From: Sphingobium lignivorans
GTDB lineage: Bacteria; Pseudomonadota; Alphaproteobacteria; Sphingomonadales; Sphingomonadaceae
Assembly (NCBI RefSeq): GCF_014203955.1
Contig: NZ_JACHKA010000001.1
Span: 1,612,001-1,676,000, forward strand
Direction: 5' to 3'
Length of the DNA: 64,000 nucleotides
The position numbers were made by a program, and so were the translations under genes. The notes under the pieces were generated by a model that made no database searches, was not told the origin of the DNA, and worked only from the letters and a program-made list of their open reading frames with translations. How positions within the stretch are numbered: position 1 is the stretch's first letter; each line of letters begins with the position of its first letter. This document shows positions 1 through 9,457 of this stretch, one piece after another.

Positions 1-1323
1 AAGCTCGTCGCGCGTCTGGGCGAGGAAGCGCGCGATGCGATCGACGAGCTCATCAATGCCGCGCTCGGCTTCGAGGCGGACGACCACCCGTCGCTCCAGC
101 GCTTCATCGACTGGTTCGATCGCGGCGATGCGGACATCAAGCGGGAGCTGGGCGAGGGGGGCGACATGGTCCGGGTGATGACCGTCCATGGCTCCAAAGG
201 GCTGGAAGCACCGATCGTCATCCTTGCCGATGCCGCCTTCGATCCCGGCCAGCGGCCGCGCGCCGATGCGGTGGACCTGCCCGTGGCAAAGACCTCGCTG
301 CCGCTGATCCGCCCGGGCAAGGGCGAGGCCGCGCCGCCTATCGAGGCCGCGATGGATGCGGCGCAGCGGCTCGACATGGAGGAGCATTGGCGGCTGCTTT
401 ATGTCGCTCTCACGCGGGCGGAGGAGCAACTGATCGTGACCGGCGCGCTTGGCAGCCGCGCCAAAGGCGTGGTGCCGGAAGGGAGCTGGCATCAGGCGGT
501 GGAGCGCGCGATGCGGCGGCTCGGCGCGGATCGTCTTGCCATGGAGGAGTGGGGCGAGGGTTTCGCCTGGCAAGGCCCGGCCGGACTGCCGCCTGCCCGG
601 CCCGCGCGGGGCGATGGCGACCAGACGCCCGGTGGGGTGGATGAGGCTCTGCCCGACTGGCTGCATGCGCCCGCGCCCACGGAAGCGCGGCCGCCGCGCC
701 CGCTGGCGCCCTCGGCGGCCGTGGACGATGACGTGCCCGATCCGCCGCCCGATACCGCCATGCGGGCGGCAGCGGAGCGGGGGCGCCTGCTGCATGCGCT
801 GTTCGAGCGCCTGCCGGACCTTCCGGGCGAAGAGCGTGCAGCGGCGGCCGAGCGCTGGCTGGCGGGGCCGGGCGGTCTTGCCGATCCCGCCGCGCGCGGG
901 GTGCTGGTGGCGCATGTGCTCGCCGTGCTCGACGATCCCGCTCATGCCGCCCTGTTCGGACCCAGCGCGCTTGCGGAAGCGCCGGTCGCCGCAGTGGTCG
1001 ACGGCCAGGTGATCGCCGGCACGGTCGACCGGCTGCTGGTGCGGGACGAGGACGTCCATGTCGTGGATTTCAAGACCGGGCGGGCCGTGCCGGCGGACGT
1101 GGCGCAGGTGCCCCTCGCGCATGTCCGCCAGATGGCGGCCTATGTCGCGGCGTTGGCGGAGATCTTTCCCGAGCGGCAAATTCGCGCGAGCCTGCTCTAC
1201 ACGGCGGGACCGCGTCTCATCGATTTGCCGGCCGCGCTGCTTTCCGCCCACAAGCCCCGCTTTGGACCGGCGGAGCACAACTTGTCCGCCCACAATCTTG
1301 AGACGGGCGGTCCGGCTGACTAG
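1..1323 (+). CDS. addA: AddA, helicase-nuclease subunit of AddAB (3' part; start lies outside the window)
   Basis: This is the C-terminal 440 residues of the AddA subunit of the AddAB complex, which resects double-strand breaks for RecA loading. The reading frame is open from base 1, so the gene begins upstream. The helicase part shows MTVHGSKGLEAPIV near residue 60 (motif V) and EHWRLLYVALTRAEEQL (motif VI). The RecB-like nuclease domain follows, with RGRLLHALFERL supplying the conserved His and VHVVDFKTGR supplying the D-x-K metal-binding pair. AddB would be expected upstream, as in other alphaproteobacteria. trxA follows after 33 nt on the same strand and may be cotranscribed. Family assignment is secure; only the truncation is an artefact of the window. 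Confidence 0.93.
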   Translation, partial: KLVARLGEEARDAIDELINAALGFEADDHPSLQRFIDWFDRGDADIKRELGEGGDMVRVMTVHGSKGLEAPIVILADAAFDPGQRPRADAVDLPVAKTSLPLIRPGKGEAAPPIEAAMDAAQRLDMEEHWRLLYVALTRAEEQLIVTGALGSRAKGVVPEGSWHQAVERAMRRLGADRLAMEEWGEGFAWQGPAGLPPARPARGDGDQTPGGVDEALPDWLHAPAPTEARPPRPLAPSAAVDDDVPDPPPDTAMRAAAERGRLLHALFERLPDLPGEERAAAAERWLAGPGGLADPAARGVLVAHVLAVLDDPAHAALFGPSALAEAPVAAVVDGQVIAGTVDRLLVRDEDVHVVDFKTGRAVPADVAQVPLAHVRQMAAYVAALAEIFPERQIRASLLYTAGPRLIDLPAALLSAHKPRFGPAEHNLSAHNLETGGPAD

Positions 1324-1356
1324 ATAACAACGCAAAGATGCAAGGAGTTTGCGATC

Positions 1357-1677
1357 ATGGCCACCAAGGCGATTTCCGACGCGAGTTTTCATGACGATGT
1401 GATTGCGGCCGACAAGCCTGTGCTGGTCGATTTCTGGGCGGAATGGTGCGGCCCTTGCCGCATGATCGGGCCGGCGCTGGAGGAAATCAGCGAGGAGCTC
1501 GGTGACAAGGTGACGATCACCAAGATCAACATCGACGAGCATCCCGACGCGCCCGCGCGCTATGGCGTGCGCGGCATCCCCACGATGATCCTCTTCAAGA
1601 ATGGTGCGCCCGCCGCCACCAAGGTCGGCGCCGCGCCCAAGAGTGCGCTCAAGGGCTGGCTCGAAGGCGAGCTGTAA
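1357..1677 (+). CDS. trxA: thioredoxin 1
   Basis: A 106-residue thioredoxin, the general cytosolic disulfide reductase recycled by thioredoxin reductase. The active site WCGPC gives Cys31 and Cys34, and the cis-proline loop RGIPT gives Pro75; both are canonical. Length matches single-domain thioredoxins and there is no signal peptide, so it is cytoplasmic. An AAGGAG-type ribosome site sits just before the ATG. It follows addA by 33 nt, a pairing common in alphaproteobacteria. Confidence 0.97.
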   Translation: MATKAISDASFHDDVIAADKPVLVDFWAEWCGPCRMIGPALEEISEELGDKVTITKINIDEHPDAPARYGVRGIPTMILFKNGAPAATKVGAAPKSALKGWLEGEL

Positions 1678-2264
1678 GGTTTTTCGGGAAGACGTCTTCC
1701 GGTCTCGGTCCGCCATCGACCGGGAGACGTATCCGAAACATGATGCACGAGATGGCGGAGTGCTGGATAAACCAGGTTTACTGGATATATATCTTTCAAA
1801 ATCAATCTGTTGCCGGCTATATTTTGGTTGCCGTGAAAGTTTCGGCTTTCTCCCGCCAGAGGATCGGCGCCCGGACTGAAACAAGCCGAGTCGCAGAGAG
1901 CCATGCCGATGCCCGGCCACATGAGAACGGGATGGACCGAGGGATCGCGCGGGGTCTCCATGACTGCGCCGCCGGCCTGTCCAACATGGCGCTCCAGTCC
2001 GGAAGTTGACGAAGATGACGACCCGTCCGTCTCATCTTCCGCTCTCCGTGCGCTTTGCGGTGGACCGACGCGGCGGACGCCGGAGCCCGCCCGGCAAGCC
2101 TGTGCGGGCTGGCCGGATGATGAAAATCCCTCCAATGAGAAAGAACCCTGCTTGCCAGCACCCTTTCGACAGGATGCGGTGACCGGCAGGGCTGCCATAA
2201 GAACAGCGGTGTAGGACAGGAAAAAGCGAGGCTGACGGACGCAGAAACGGCGACCGGCTTTCGC
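1678..2264. other. 587-bp gap between trxA and the IMPase-family gene; no convincing gene
   Basis: No frame on either strand gives a recognisable protein. Just after trxA there is a perfect 14-bp palindrome (1687-1700, GGAAGACGTCTTCC), followed by an imperfect GTCTC/GAGAC stem around 1703-1730; these could help end trxA transcription but lack a clear T-run. Positions about 1740-1860 are distinctly richer in A+T than the rest of the window. The remainder has normal composition. The stretch could be a decayed gene or an old insertion remnant, but nothing identifies it. Confidence 0.5.
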
Positions 2265-3062
2265 TCAGCGGTAAAGAATCTCCGCTGCCCGGTCCCACAT
2301 GGCGGGGGAGGCGGCGGCAAGCATGCCGCGTCCGGGCTCGGCGCCGAGCCTGTAGGGTGATCCGTCCGGGCGCGCTACGCGGCCACCCGCCTCGTTGACG
2401 AACAGCGCGCCGGGTGCGTGATCCCATGGCAAGGTCCGCTCAAACACGGCGAGGTCATGCGTGCCAAGCACGATGCGCGGATATTGCTCACCGGCACAGC
2501 GGGGGATGTCCGCCATGGCGAAGCGGCCCTCGATCCGGTCGATGAGGCCTTGCCGGTCTTCCGGCTTCACGAAGAGCAAGGAGATGCCGGCAATCGGCAA
2601 GGCGGCGCCGCTCTCACGCGCGATCACGCGCTCGCCATCGATGCTCGCGCCCTGGCCGAGCGCGGCATGGCAAAGACGGCCGGTCAGGGGATCGAGCATC
2701 CAGCCCGCCTGCGTGACGCCCGCATCGACCAGCGCGACCATGATCGCGAAAGGGGGGCGCCCTGCAGCAAAATTTCCTGTTCCATCAATAGGATCGATGA
2801 GCCAGTTCAGGCCTGTTGCGAGATCGTTCATCCGGGCCGGATCGGCCGCGCAGGCTTCCTCGCCCACGAGACCGGCCTCGGGCAGCAATCTCGCCAGCCC
2901 TTCGTTGAGGCGCTCTTCGGCTTCCCGGTCGGCGATGGTCACCAGCTCGCCGGCGGTCTTCTCCTCGACTTCGTGCGTGGCGAGATTGCGGTAGCGCGGC
3001 AGCACGACATCGCGCGCCACGGCCCGCATCAGATCGGCGACCGAGTCCGTCAGCGCGTCCAT
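2265..3062 (-). CDS. inositol monophosphatase family protein (possible histidinol-phosphatase HisN)
   Basis: A 265-residue Mg-dependent phosphatase of the IMPase/FBPase superfamily. Metal ligands are visible: GEE at 67-69, DPIDGTGNF at 90-98 (Asp90, Asp93) and WDHAPG with Asp214. Members dephosphorylate inositol phosphates, histidinol phosphate or 3'-phosphoadenosine 5'-phosphate, and sequence alone does not fix the substrate. It lies 4 nt downstream of argJ on the same strand. That pairing with an amino-acid biosynthesis gene slightly favours the HisN-type role found in several actinobacteria and alphaproteobacteria. Start is the ATG at 3062; length is usual for the family. Confidence 0.85.
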   Translation of the reverse strand: MDALTDSVADLMRAVARDVVLPRYRNLATHEVEEKTAGELVTIADREAEERLNEGLARLLPEAGLVGEEACAADPARMNDLATGLNWLIDPIDGTGNFAAGRPPFAIMVALVDAGVTQAGWMLDPLTGRLCHAALGQGASIDGERVIARESGAALPIAGISLLFVKPEDRQGLIDRIEGRFAMADIPRCAGEQYPRIVLGTHDLAVFERTLPWDHAPGALFVNEAGGRVARPDGSPYRLGAEPGRGMLAAASPAMWDRAAEILYR

Positions 3063-3066
3063 GGGA

Positions 3067-4290
3067 TCAGCTCCGGTAATCGGCGTTGATCGAGATGTAG
3101 CCGTGGGTCAGGTCGCAGGTCCACACTGTCGCCTTGCCATCGCCCAGCCCCAGATCGACGCCGATACGGATTTCGCCACCACGCAAATGATCGGCAACTG
3201 GCGTCTCGTCATAGCTCTCGACCGCAAGGCCATCTTTTGCGACCCATATATCGCCGAACCGGATGGCCAGCCGGTCCCGGTCGGCCGGTTCCCCGGCCTT
3301 GCCGACGGCCATGACCACGCGGCCCCAGTTCGCATCTTCGCCCGCGATCGCCGTCTTCACGAGCGGGGAATTGGCGATCGAGAGCCCCACCCTGCGGGCA
3401 CTCTCGTCACTCGCGGCGCCGCTGACGGCGATCTCGATGAACTTACGGGCGCCTTCGCCGTCCCGCACCACCAGCTTGGCCAGTTGCCCGCATATGTCGT
3501 CCAGCGCGGACAGGAATGCGTCCGCGCCCGGATCGTCCATCGTTCTGAGCGGTGCATTGCCGGCCTTGCCTGTGGCGAAGACGAGGACGGTATCGCTCGT
3601 CGAGGTATCCCCATCCACAGTGATGCACGAGAAGCTCGCCCGGTTGCAGGTGTCGAGCATCTGCTGGAGCAGGGCGGGCTCGATCGCCACGTCCGTGAAC
3701 ACATAACCCAGCATGGTGGCCATGTCCGGCGCGATCATGCCGGATCCCTTGATGATCCCGGCCAGCCGAACCGTCCTGCCATCCACGATCGCGCTGGTCG
3801 TTGCCCCCTTGGCGAACGTATCGGTCGTGCCGATCGTCTCGGCCGCCTGCTCCCAGGTGCAGGGCGCAGCGGTGAGCGCGGCATCCACGCCCGCGCGTGC
3901 CTTGTCCTGCGGCAGCGGCACGCCGATCACGCCGGTCGAGCTCACGAAGACTTCATCGATCGAGCAGCCCAGATGCGCGGCGACCTGCGTGCGAATCTGG
4001 TCGACCGCCTCGCGGCCCCGATAGCCGGTGAAGGCATTGCTGTTCCCGGCATTCACGATAAGCGCGCGAGCCCGGCCGCCAGCCGCGCTTTCCCGGCCCA
4101 GCTCGACTTCCGTGGACGAGCAGACATTGCGCGTGAACACACCGGCGACGGCCGTGCCTTCGCTCAGCGCGACATAAGTGAGATCGCACCGGTCCCATTC
4201 CTTGTATCGTGCGCGCGCAATGCGCGGTGTCACGCCTTCGATAGTAGGCAGGGCGGGGAAAGGGCGGGCAAGGGGAGAGCGTTCGGTCAT
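3067..4290 (-). CDS. argJ: bifunctional glutamate N-acetyltransferase / amino-acid acetyltransferase ArgJ
   Basis: ArgJ moves acetyl groups from N-acetylornithine to glutamate in the cyclic arginine pathway, and bifunctional forms also use acetyl-CoA. The 407-residue protein shows VNAGNSNAFTG near 80-88 and the self-cleavage segment GMIAPDMATML. There the chain is cut before Thr192, which becomes the catalytic nucleophile of the beta chain. The frame stays open upstream to 4518, but the ATG at 4290 gives the family N-terminus (MTERSPLARPFP) and normal length, so I chose it. It is first in a two-gene unit with the phosphatase-family gene and diverges from the TonB-domain gene. Confidence 0.95.
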   Translation of the reverse strand: MTERSPLARPFPALPTIEGVTPRIARARYKEWDRCDLTYVALSEGTAVAGVFTRNVCSSTEVELGRESAAGGRARALIVNAGNSNAFTGYRGREAVDQIRTQVAAHLGCSIDEVFVSSTGVIGVPLPQDKARAGVDAALTAAPCTWEQAAETIGTTDTFAKGATTSAIVDGRTVRLAGIIKGSGMIAPDMATMLGYVFTDVAIEPALLQQMLDTCNRASFSCITVDGDTSTSDTVLVFATGKAGNAPLRTMDDPGADAFLSALDDICGQLAKLVVRDGEGARKFIEIAVSGAASDESARRVGLSIANSPLVKTAIAGEDANWGRVVMAVGKAGEPADRDRLAIRFGDIWVAKDGLAVESYDETPVADHLRGGEIRIGVDLGLGDGKATVWTCDLTHGYISINADYRS

Positions 4291-4389
4291 GGCCGCGCGA
4301 TGGACCCAAAAATCGGGCGAATCAAGGGATCGCATCCATGGCTTTGCTGGCGGCCGGGAATTCGCATAGGCAAGCGTCCGGGAGGCGCC

Positions 4390-4899
4390 ATGAACAGGAA
4401 GTCGTCGGATCTGCTGAATGCGCTTGGGGGCGTCATCGCCATTGCGACCCTTCTCGCTTTTGCCTGGAGTCACGTCCCTGTCGACGGGCTGACGCGCCGC
4501 GCCGGGCGCGTCGTGCATCTCGCGGTGCAGGATCTGACCATCGACCTTGGCATGGCGGGGTCTGCGATCACGCCGGGGCCGCCTCCCGTCATCATATTGC
4601 CACCTGGAAGCAAGGCGCCCCGGGGCCGTGGCCCGGCGACCTGGATCACGAACGACGATTATCCCATGGAAGCGCTTCGCAACGAACAGTCAGGCGTGTC
4701 GCACATCGCATGGACCATCGAGACCGATGGTCGCGCAGGGCAATGCCATGTCGTTCGCGCTAGCGCCCACGCCGCGCTGGACGAGGCTGCCTGCCGTCTC
4801 ATCCTGCGCAATGGCCGATACGAGCCCGCTCGCGATGCGCAGGGGCGCGCCATACGGGCGGTGGATCAGCGGCGAGTCGTCTGGCGACTGGCTGACTGA
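4390..4899 (+). CDS. TonB C-terminal-domain protein with one N-terminal membrane segment
   Basis: A 169-residue protein. Residues about 8-26 (ALGGVIAIATLLAFAWSHV) form a hydrophobic membrane anchor, followed by a short proline-rich stretch. The C-terminal half resembles the TonB C-terminal fold: NDDYPMEALR, GVSHIAWTIETDGR, and CxxxxxSAHAALDEAACRLI ending in RYEPARDAQG. Such proteins span the periplasm and contact outer-membrane proteins. No exbB/exbD lies nearby, so it is a stand-alone TonB-like protein of unknown partner. The open frame extends far upstream over argJ in antisense, but the ATG at 4390, preceded by a GGAGGC ribosome site, is the sensible start. Confidence 0.8.
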   Translation: MNRKSSDLLNALGGVIAIATLLAFAWSHVPVDGLTRRAGRVVHLAVQDLTIDLGMAGSAITPGPPPVIILPPGSKAPRGRGPATWITNDDYPMEALRNEQSGVSHIAWTIETDGRAGQCHVVRASAHAALDEAACRLILRNGRYEPARDAQGRAIRAVDQRRVVWRLAD

Positions 4900-4993
4900 G
4901 CGCGCTATTCGCTGCCTGTTAATCCCGAATGGAATAGACGAAGGCGGTATTGGCCCTTATGTGGGCATCGTCCAACGGCGGAGTGTTTCTCGC

Positions 4994-5251
4994 TTGCAAC
5001 TAATGATCCTCCTTTCCGCGCTTCTGGCGTCGCTGACCGGCCTTGTGGCCGGAGAGCGGCCGGTCGAGCGGGCACAGGTGGAGCAGAGCGCCGTTGCGGC
5101 CGTCGCGGGGGTCGCCGCGATCGCCGCTTCGTCCGCATCGCGGCCGGTTGACGTGGCGCCTGTGACGTGGACGGATGCGCCGCGTGCGCAGGTCGTGCGT
5201 CCCCTCGCCATGAACACGCGCCTCGCCATCCGGCAGAGCTGGCTGAGATAA
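4994..5251 (+). CDS. small secreted or membrane-anchored protein upstream of secA, function unknown
   Basis: An 85-residue ORF with a hydrophobic N-terminus (MILLSALLASLTGLVAG) that looks like a signal peptide, then an Ala/Val-rich stretch and a basic tail. I do not recognise a family. The TTG at 4994 has a GGAG ten bases upstream; the in-frame ATG at 5003 lies too far from it, so TTG is preferred. It ends 113 nt before secA on the same strand. Its place before secA recalls the E. coli SecM arrangement, but no SecM arrest motif is visible. Confidence 0.5.
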   Translation: MQLMILLSALLASLTGLVAGERPVERAQVEQSAVAAVAGVAAIAASSASRPVDVAPVTWTDAPRAQVVRPLAMNTRLAIRQSWLR

Positions 5252-5364
5252 GCCGTTCCGGGCCGCTCCCGGCGGTCCGCATGCCTCCAGCGCGCTGAAA
5301 TGCGCGTGCGTTCCCGGCTGCACGCCGGTTCCCAGACCCGTATTCCCATGACAGGATTCAGCCC

Positions 5365-8106
5365 ATGTTCGGCGCACTCGCCAAATCCCTTTTCGGCTCG
5401 TCCAACGATCGCTACGTCAAGTCGCTGCGCAAGACCGTGGAGCAGATCAACGCCTTCGAGCCCACGATTTCCGCGATGGATGACGCGACGCTCGTCGCCC
5501 AGACCGCCAAGTTCCGCGCCAGCCTCGCTGAGGGTGCCACGCTGGACCAGATCCTGCCGGAAGCCTTCGCTACCGTGCGCGAAGCCGCCAAGCGCACGCT
5601 CGGGCAGCGCCATTATGATGTGCAGCTGATCGGCGGCATGGTGCTCCATCGCGGCGAGATCGCCGAGATGCGCACCGGCGAGGGCAAGACGCTGGTCGCC
5701 ACGCTCGCTACCTATCTCAATGCGCTGGAGGGGAAGGGCGTCCACGTCGTCACCGTGAACGACTATCTGGCCCGGCGCGACTGCGAATGGATGAGCCGGC
5801 TTTACAATTTCCTTGGCCTCACCACCGGGGTGATCGTGCCCAATCTGAGTGAAGCGGAGCGGCGCGAGGCCTATGAGGCCGACATCACCTACGCGACCAA
5901 CAACGAGCTGGGCTTCGACTATCTGCGCGACAACATGAAGTATGAGCGCAACCAGATGGTGCAGCGGCCGTTCAACTTCGCGATCGTCGACGAGGTGGAC
6001 TCGATCCTGATCGACGAGGCGCGCACGCCTCTCATCATTTCCGGCCCGACCGACGACAAGTCCGAGCTTTACATCGCCGTCGACAAGCTGGTGCGGCAGC
6101 TCTCCGACACGGACTTCGAGAAGGACGAAAAGCAGCGCAGCATCGTCCTGACCGAGGACGGGACCGAGAAGGTCGAGCGCATGCTCGAGGAAGCCGGGCT
6201 GCTGCAGGGCGCCAATCTCTACGATTTCGAGAACACGCAGGTCGTTCATCACGTGAACCAGGCCCTGCGCGCGATCTTCATGTTCCGGCGCGACATCGAT
6301 TATATCGTGAAGGACGGCAAGGTCGTCATCATCGACGAGTTCACCGGCCGCATGATGGATGGCCGGCGCTGGTCGGACGGGCTGCATCAGGCGGTGGAAG
6401 CCAAGGAAGGCGTCAACATCGAGCCCGAGAACCAGACGCTCGCCTCGATCACGTTCCAGAATTATTTCCGCATGTACCCCAAGCTGAGCGGCATGACAGG
6501 TACAGCCTCCACCGAGGCGGCGGAGTTCTACGACATCTACAAGATGAACGTGGTGACCATCCCCACGAACCTGCCTGTGCAGCGCCAGGACGACGAGGAT
6601 CTTTTCTACAAGAGCCTTGAGGACAAGTTCAAAGGCATCGCCAAGACGATCAAGGAACATCAGCTGAAGGGCCAGCCGGTGCTGGTCGGCACGGTGTCCA
6701 TCGAGAAATCCGAGCTGCTGTCCGCCTTCCTGAAGCAGGAGAATGTGCCGCACAGCGTGCTGAACGCGCGCTTCCACGATAGCGAAGCGCGAATCGTGGC
6801 GCAGGCCGGCCGGCTCGGCGCGGTCACCATCGCGACCAACATGGCCGGTCGCGGCACGGACATCCAGCTTGGGGGCAACCTCGAATTCCGCGTCGAGGAC
6901 GAATTGAATGCCATGCCCGAGGGGCCCGAGCGCGACGCCGCGATCGAGCGCATCCGGGAGGAGATCAAGACCGAGCGGCAGCAGGTGCTCGATGCGGGCG
7001 GCCTGTTCGTGCTCGGCACGGAGCGGCACGAGAGCCGCCGCATCGACAATCAGCTGCGCGGCCGGTCCGGTCGTCAGGGCGATCCCGGCCTCAGCCGCTT
7101 CTACCTGAGCCTCGATGACGATCTGCTGCGCATCTTCGGGCCGGACACGCTCTTTGCCCGCATGATGCGCTCCTCGCTCGAGGACGGGGAGGCGCTGCCG
7201 CCGTCCAAGTGGATGAGCAAGGCGATCGAGACCGCGCAGAAGAAGGTCGAACAGCGCAACTACGACATCCGCAAGCAGGTCGTCGAATATGATGACGTGA
7301 TGAACGACCAGCGGAAGGTCATCTACGAGCAGCGCAGTGACATCATGGATGCCGGGTCCGTGAACGACGTCGTGACAGATATGCGTCACGAGACGATCAA
7401 CGGCATCGTGGGAGCGGCCTGCCCGCCGGGCACCTATCCCGAGCAATGGAATGTCGAGGGATTGAAGGCCGATGTGGAGCGCACCCTTGCGCTGACGCCC
7501 GATATCGACGGCTGGCTCAAGGAAGACGCGGTCGATCCCGAGATTTTCGTCGAGCGGATCATCGCCATGTCCGATGCGGCGCTGGCGGAGAAAACCGCGC
7601 AGATCCGGCCCGAGACATGGGCCAGCATCGAAAAGAGCATCCTGCTCCAGAATCTCGATCATCACTGGAAGGAGCATCTGGCCACGCTCGATGCGCTCCG
7701 GCAGGTGGTGCATCTGCGCGCCTATGCGCAGAAGACGCCGATCAACGAGTACAAGCAGGAAGCCTTCGCCCTGTTCGAGCGCATGCTGAACAGCATTCGC
7801 GAGGATGTGACGAACACGGTCAGCCATATCGAGTTCCAGTTGCAGGAACCGACCCCGCCGCCGCTGCCGGACCTGCCGGACTTCCTTACCAGTCACATCG
7901 ATCCGTTCACCGGCGAGGACAACAGCGCGGATATCGACGCGGGAACGCGCGGCCTTATCACCACCACCATCCCGCGCATGGCGCCGGCGATGGCGGGCGC
8001 GACCGGTGGCGACAATCCCTATGCGGACCAGAATATCAGCCGCAACGCGCCGTGCCCCTGCGGGTCGGGCGAGAAATACAAGCACTGCCACGGCGCGCTG
8101 GCCTGA
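5365..8106 (+). CDS. secA: preprotein translocase ATPase SecA
   Basis: SecA is the motor that drives unfolded preproteins through SecYEG. At 913 residues it is full length. The Walker A motif MRTGEGKTL lies near 102-110. [19 protein letters not shown] marks the Walker B region and joint. [11 protein letters not shown] and [11 protein letters not shown] belong to nucleotide-binding domain 2. The tail carries the zinc-binding SEC-C motif [14 protein letters not shown], which contacts SecB and lipids. It is convergent with the MFS gene downstream. Confidence 0.98.
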   Translation: MFGALAKSLFGSSNDRYVKSLRKTVEQINAFEPTISAMDDATLVAQTAKFRASLAEGATLDQILPEAFATVREAAKRTLGQRHYDVQLIGGMVLHRGEIAEMRTGEGKTLVATLATYLNALEGKGVHVVTVNDYLARRDCEWMSRLYNFLGLTTGVIVPNLSEAERREAYEADITYATNNELGFDYLRDNMKYERNQMVQRPFNFAIVDEVDSILIDEARTPLIISGPTDDKSELYIAVDKLVRQLSDTDFEKDEKQRSIVLTEDGTEKVERMLEEAGLLQGANLYDFENTQVVHHVNQALRAIFMFRRDIDYIVKDGKVVIIDEFTGRMMDGRRWSDGLHQAVEAKEGVNIEPENQTLASITFQNYFRMYPKLSGMTGTASTEAAEFYDIYKMNVVTIPTNLPVQRQDDEDLFYKSLEDKFKGIAKTIKEHQLKGQPVLVGTVSIEKSELLSAFLKQENVPHSVLNARFHDSEARIVAQAGRLGAVTIATNMAGRGTDIQLGGNLEFRVEDELNAMPEGPERDAAIERIREEIKTERQQVLDAGGLFVLGTERHESRRIDNQLRGRSGRQGDPGLSRFYLSLDDDLLRIFGPDTLFARMMRSSLEDGEALPPSKWMSKAIETAQKKVEQRNYDIRKQVVEYDDVMNDQRKVIYEQRSDIMDAGSVNDVVTDMRHETINGIVGAACPPGTYPEQWNVEGLKADVERTLALTPDIDGWLKEDAVDPEIFVERIIAMSDAALAEKTAQIRPETWASIEKSILLQNLDHHWKEHLATLDALRQVVHLRAYAQKTPINEYKQEAFALFERMLNSIREDVTNTVSHIEFQLQEPTPPPLPDLPDFLTSHIDPFTGEDNSADIDAGTRGLITTTIPRMAPAMAGATGGDNPYADQNISRNAPCPCGSGEKYKHCHGALA

Positions 8107-8119
8107 GCGCGCACCTGCT

Positions 8120-8149
8120 GGCCCGGCGCCGCTCGCGCGGAACCGGGCC
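8120..8149. terminator. GC-rich hairpin between convergent secA and MFS genes
   Basis: GGCCCGG at 8120-8126 pairs perfectly with CCGGGCC at 8143-8149 across a 16-nt loop that can itself fold. It lies in the 45-nt gap between two convergent genes, where a bidirectional terminator is expected. There is no T-run, so intrinsic termination is uncertain. Confidence 0.3.
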
Positions 8150-8151
8150 GG

Positions 8152-9429
8152 TTACTCCCGGGCGAGCCAGACCAGACCGAACAGGCTGACCATGCCGGCG
8201 GCGGTGAGATAAAGCCCGACCGCCCCGATTCCGTGCGTCGCGACGAGATATTGCGCAACGATGGGCGCCATGGCGCCGCCGAGAATGCCGCCGACATTGA
8301 AAGCGAAGGACGAGCCGGAATAGCGCACGCGGGCCGGGAAGAGAGAGGTCAGCCACTCGCCCAGCGGCCCGTAAGTGAAGCCCATCACCAGCAGCGCGAC
8401 GGCCAGGGTCATGAAGAGCAGGGCAGGCGCATCGGCATTGAACCCCGCGCCGAAGACGAAACCGAGCGGCACGGTCGCGGCGCAGCCGGCGATCAGCGCT
8501 TTGGCGGCCGATTGCCGGTCCGACCACCAGCCGGCGAGAATGATGCCCAGCGCGAGCATGAAGATCGCGGCAAGCTGCATGGACAGCACCTGGTCGCGCG
8601 CCATGCCAAGGCTCGTCGTCGCGTAGCCGAGCGCGAAGGCTGTGGAGATGTAGAAGAGCGCGAAGCAGGCCACGACCGCGAGCGTGCCTGCCATCGTTGC
8701 GCGCAGATGGCGCGTCAGCAGCTCCGCCATCGGGATGCGGGCCGGAGGCTCAGCATCGAGCGCGGCCCGGAATTCCGGCGTTTCGCCCAGCCGCAAGCGC
8801 ACCCACAGGCCCAGAATGACGAGCGCGGCGCTGGCGAGGAACGGGAGGCGCCATCCCCATGCCAGGAACTCGGCTTCGCTCAGCCAGAGGCCGAGCACGA
8901 GGAACAGGCCGTTCGCGGCGATGAAACCCAGCGGGGCGCCGAGCTGCGGCATCATGCCGAAGCGCCCGCGCCAGCCGGGCGGCGCATTCTCCACCGCGAG
9001 CAGCGCGGCGCCGCCCCATTCGCCCCCGAGCCCCAGTCCCTGCCCGAAGCGCAGGATGCAGAGCAGCAGCGGCGCCAGCCAGCCGATCATCGCATAAGTC
9101 GGCAGGAAGGCGATCAGGAATGTAGAGCCGCCCATCAGCAGCAGCGAGGCGACCAGCGTCGACTTCCGGCCGATCCGATCGCCATAATGGCCGAACACCG
9201 CCGCGCCGAGCGGTCGGGCAAGGAAGGCGAGCGCGAAGCTGGCATAAGCGGCCATGAGCTGCGCGGTGGGGGAACTGGCGGGAAAGAAAAGCGGTCCGAA
9301 GACCAGACTCGCGGCGGTCGCGTAGATATAGAAATCGTAGAATTCTACCGTGGTGCCCACCAGGCTGGCGACCAGCACTCGCCGATGCTGCATCATCGCG
9401 GCAAGGCCGCCTCGTGTCGTTTCGGTCAA
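8152..9429 (-). CDS. MFS transporter, metabolite:H+ symporter (MHS) family
   Basis: A 425-residue polytopic inner-membrane protein with about 12 hydrophobic segments. The N-terminus GTTVEFYDFYIYATAASL and the loop GHYGDRIGRKSTL are typical of the metabolite:H+ symporter branch (citrate, dicarboxylate, proline/betaine, shikimate). GQGLGLGGEWGGAAL is another family signature. Substrate cannot be read from sequence. The start is TTG at 9429: a strong AGGAGGGG lies about 7 nt upstream, while the nearby ATG runs straight into a stop. No catabolic operon surrounds it. Confidence 0.88.
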   Translation of the reverse strand: MTETTRGGLAAMMQHRRVLVASLVGTTVEFYDFYIYATAASLVFGPLFFPASSPTAQLMAAYASFALAFLARPLGAAVFGHYGDRIGRKSTLVASLLLMGGSTFLIAFLPTYAMIGWLAPLLLCILRFGQGLGLGGEWGGAALLAVENAPPGWRGRFGMMPQLGAPLGFIAANGLFLVLGLWLSEAEFLAWGWRLPFLASAALVILGLWVRLRLGETPEFRAALDAEPPARIPMAELLTRHLRATMAGTLAVVACFALFYISTAFALGYATTSLGMARDQVLSMQLAAIFMLALGIILAGWWSDRQSAAKALIAGCAATVPLGFVFGAGFNADAPALLFMTLAVALLVMGFTYGPLGEWLTSLFPARVRYSGSSFAFNVGGILGGAMAPIVAQYLVATHGIGAVGLYLTAAGMVSLFGLVWLARE

Positions 9430-9457
9430 GACATTCCCCTCCTGCTGACCGGTACGT

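Noticed and set aside
1560..2198. Minus-strand frame of 212 codons in the gap after trxA
   Set aside because: Runs into the trxA coding region, has no ribosome site or recognisable domain, and its composition changes along its length.
4994..5251. SecM-like arrest peptide before secA
   Set aside because: Position fits, but no Trp-Ile...Gly-Pro type arrest motif is present; kept only as an unknown small ORF.
4957..8091. Minus-strand open frame of 1044 codons across all of secA
   Set aside because: It mirrors the secA coding sequence in the antisense phase that G+C-rich codon bias keeps free of stops; the product is low in recognisable motifs, and secA is certain.
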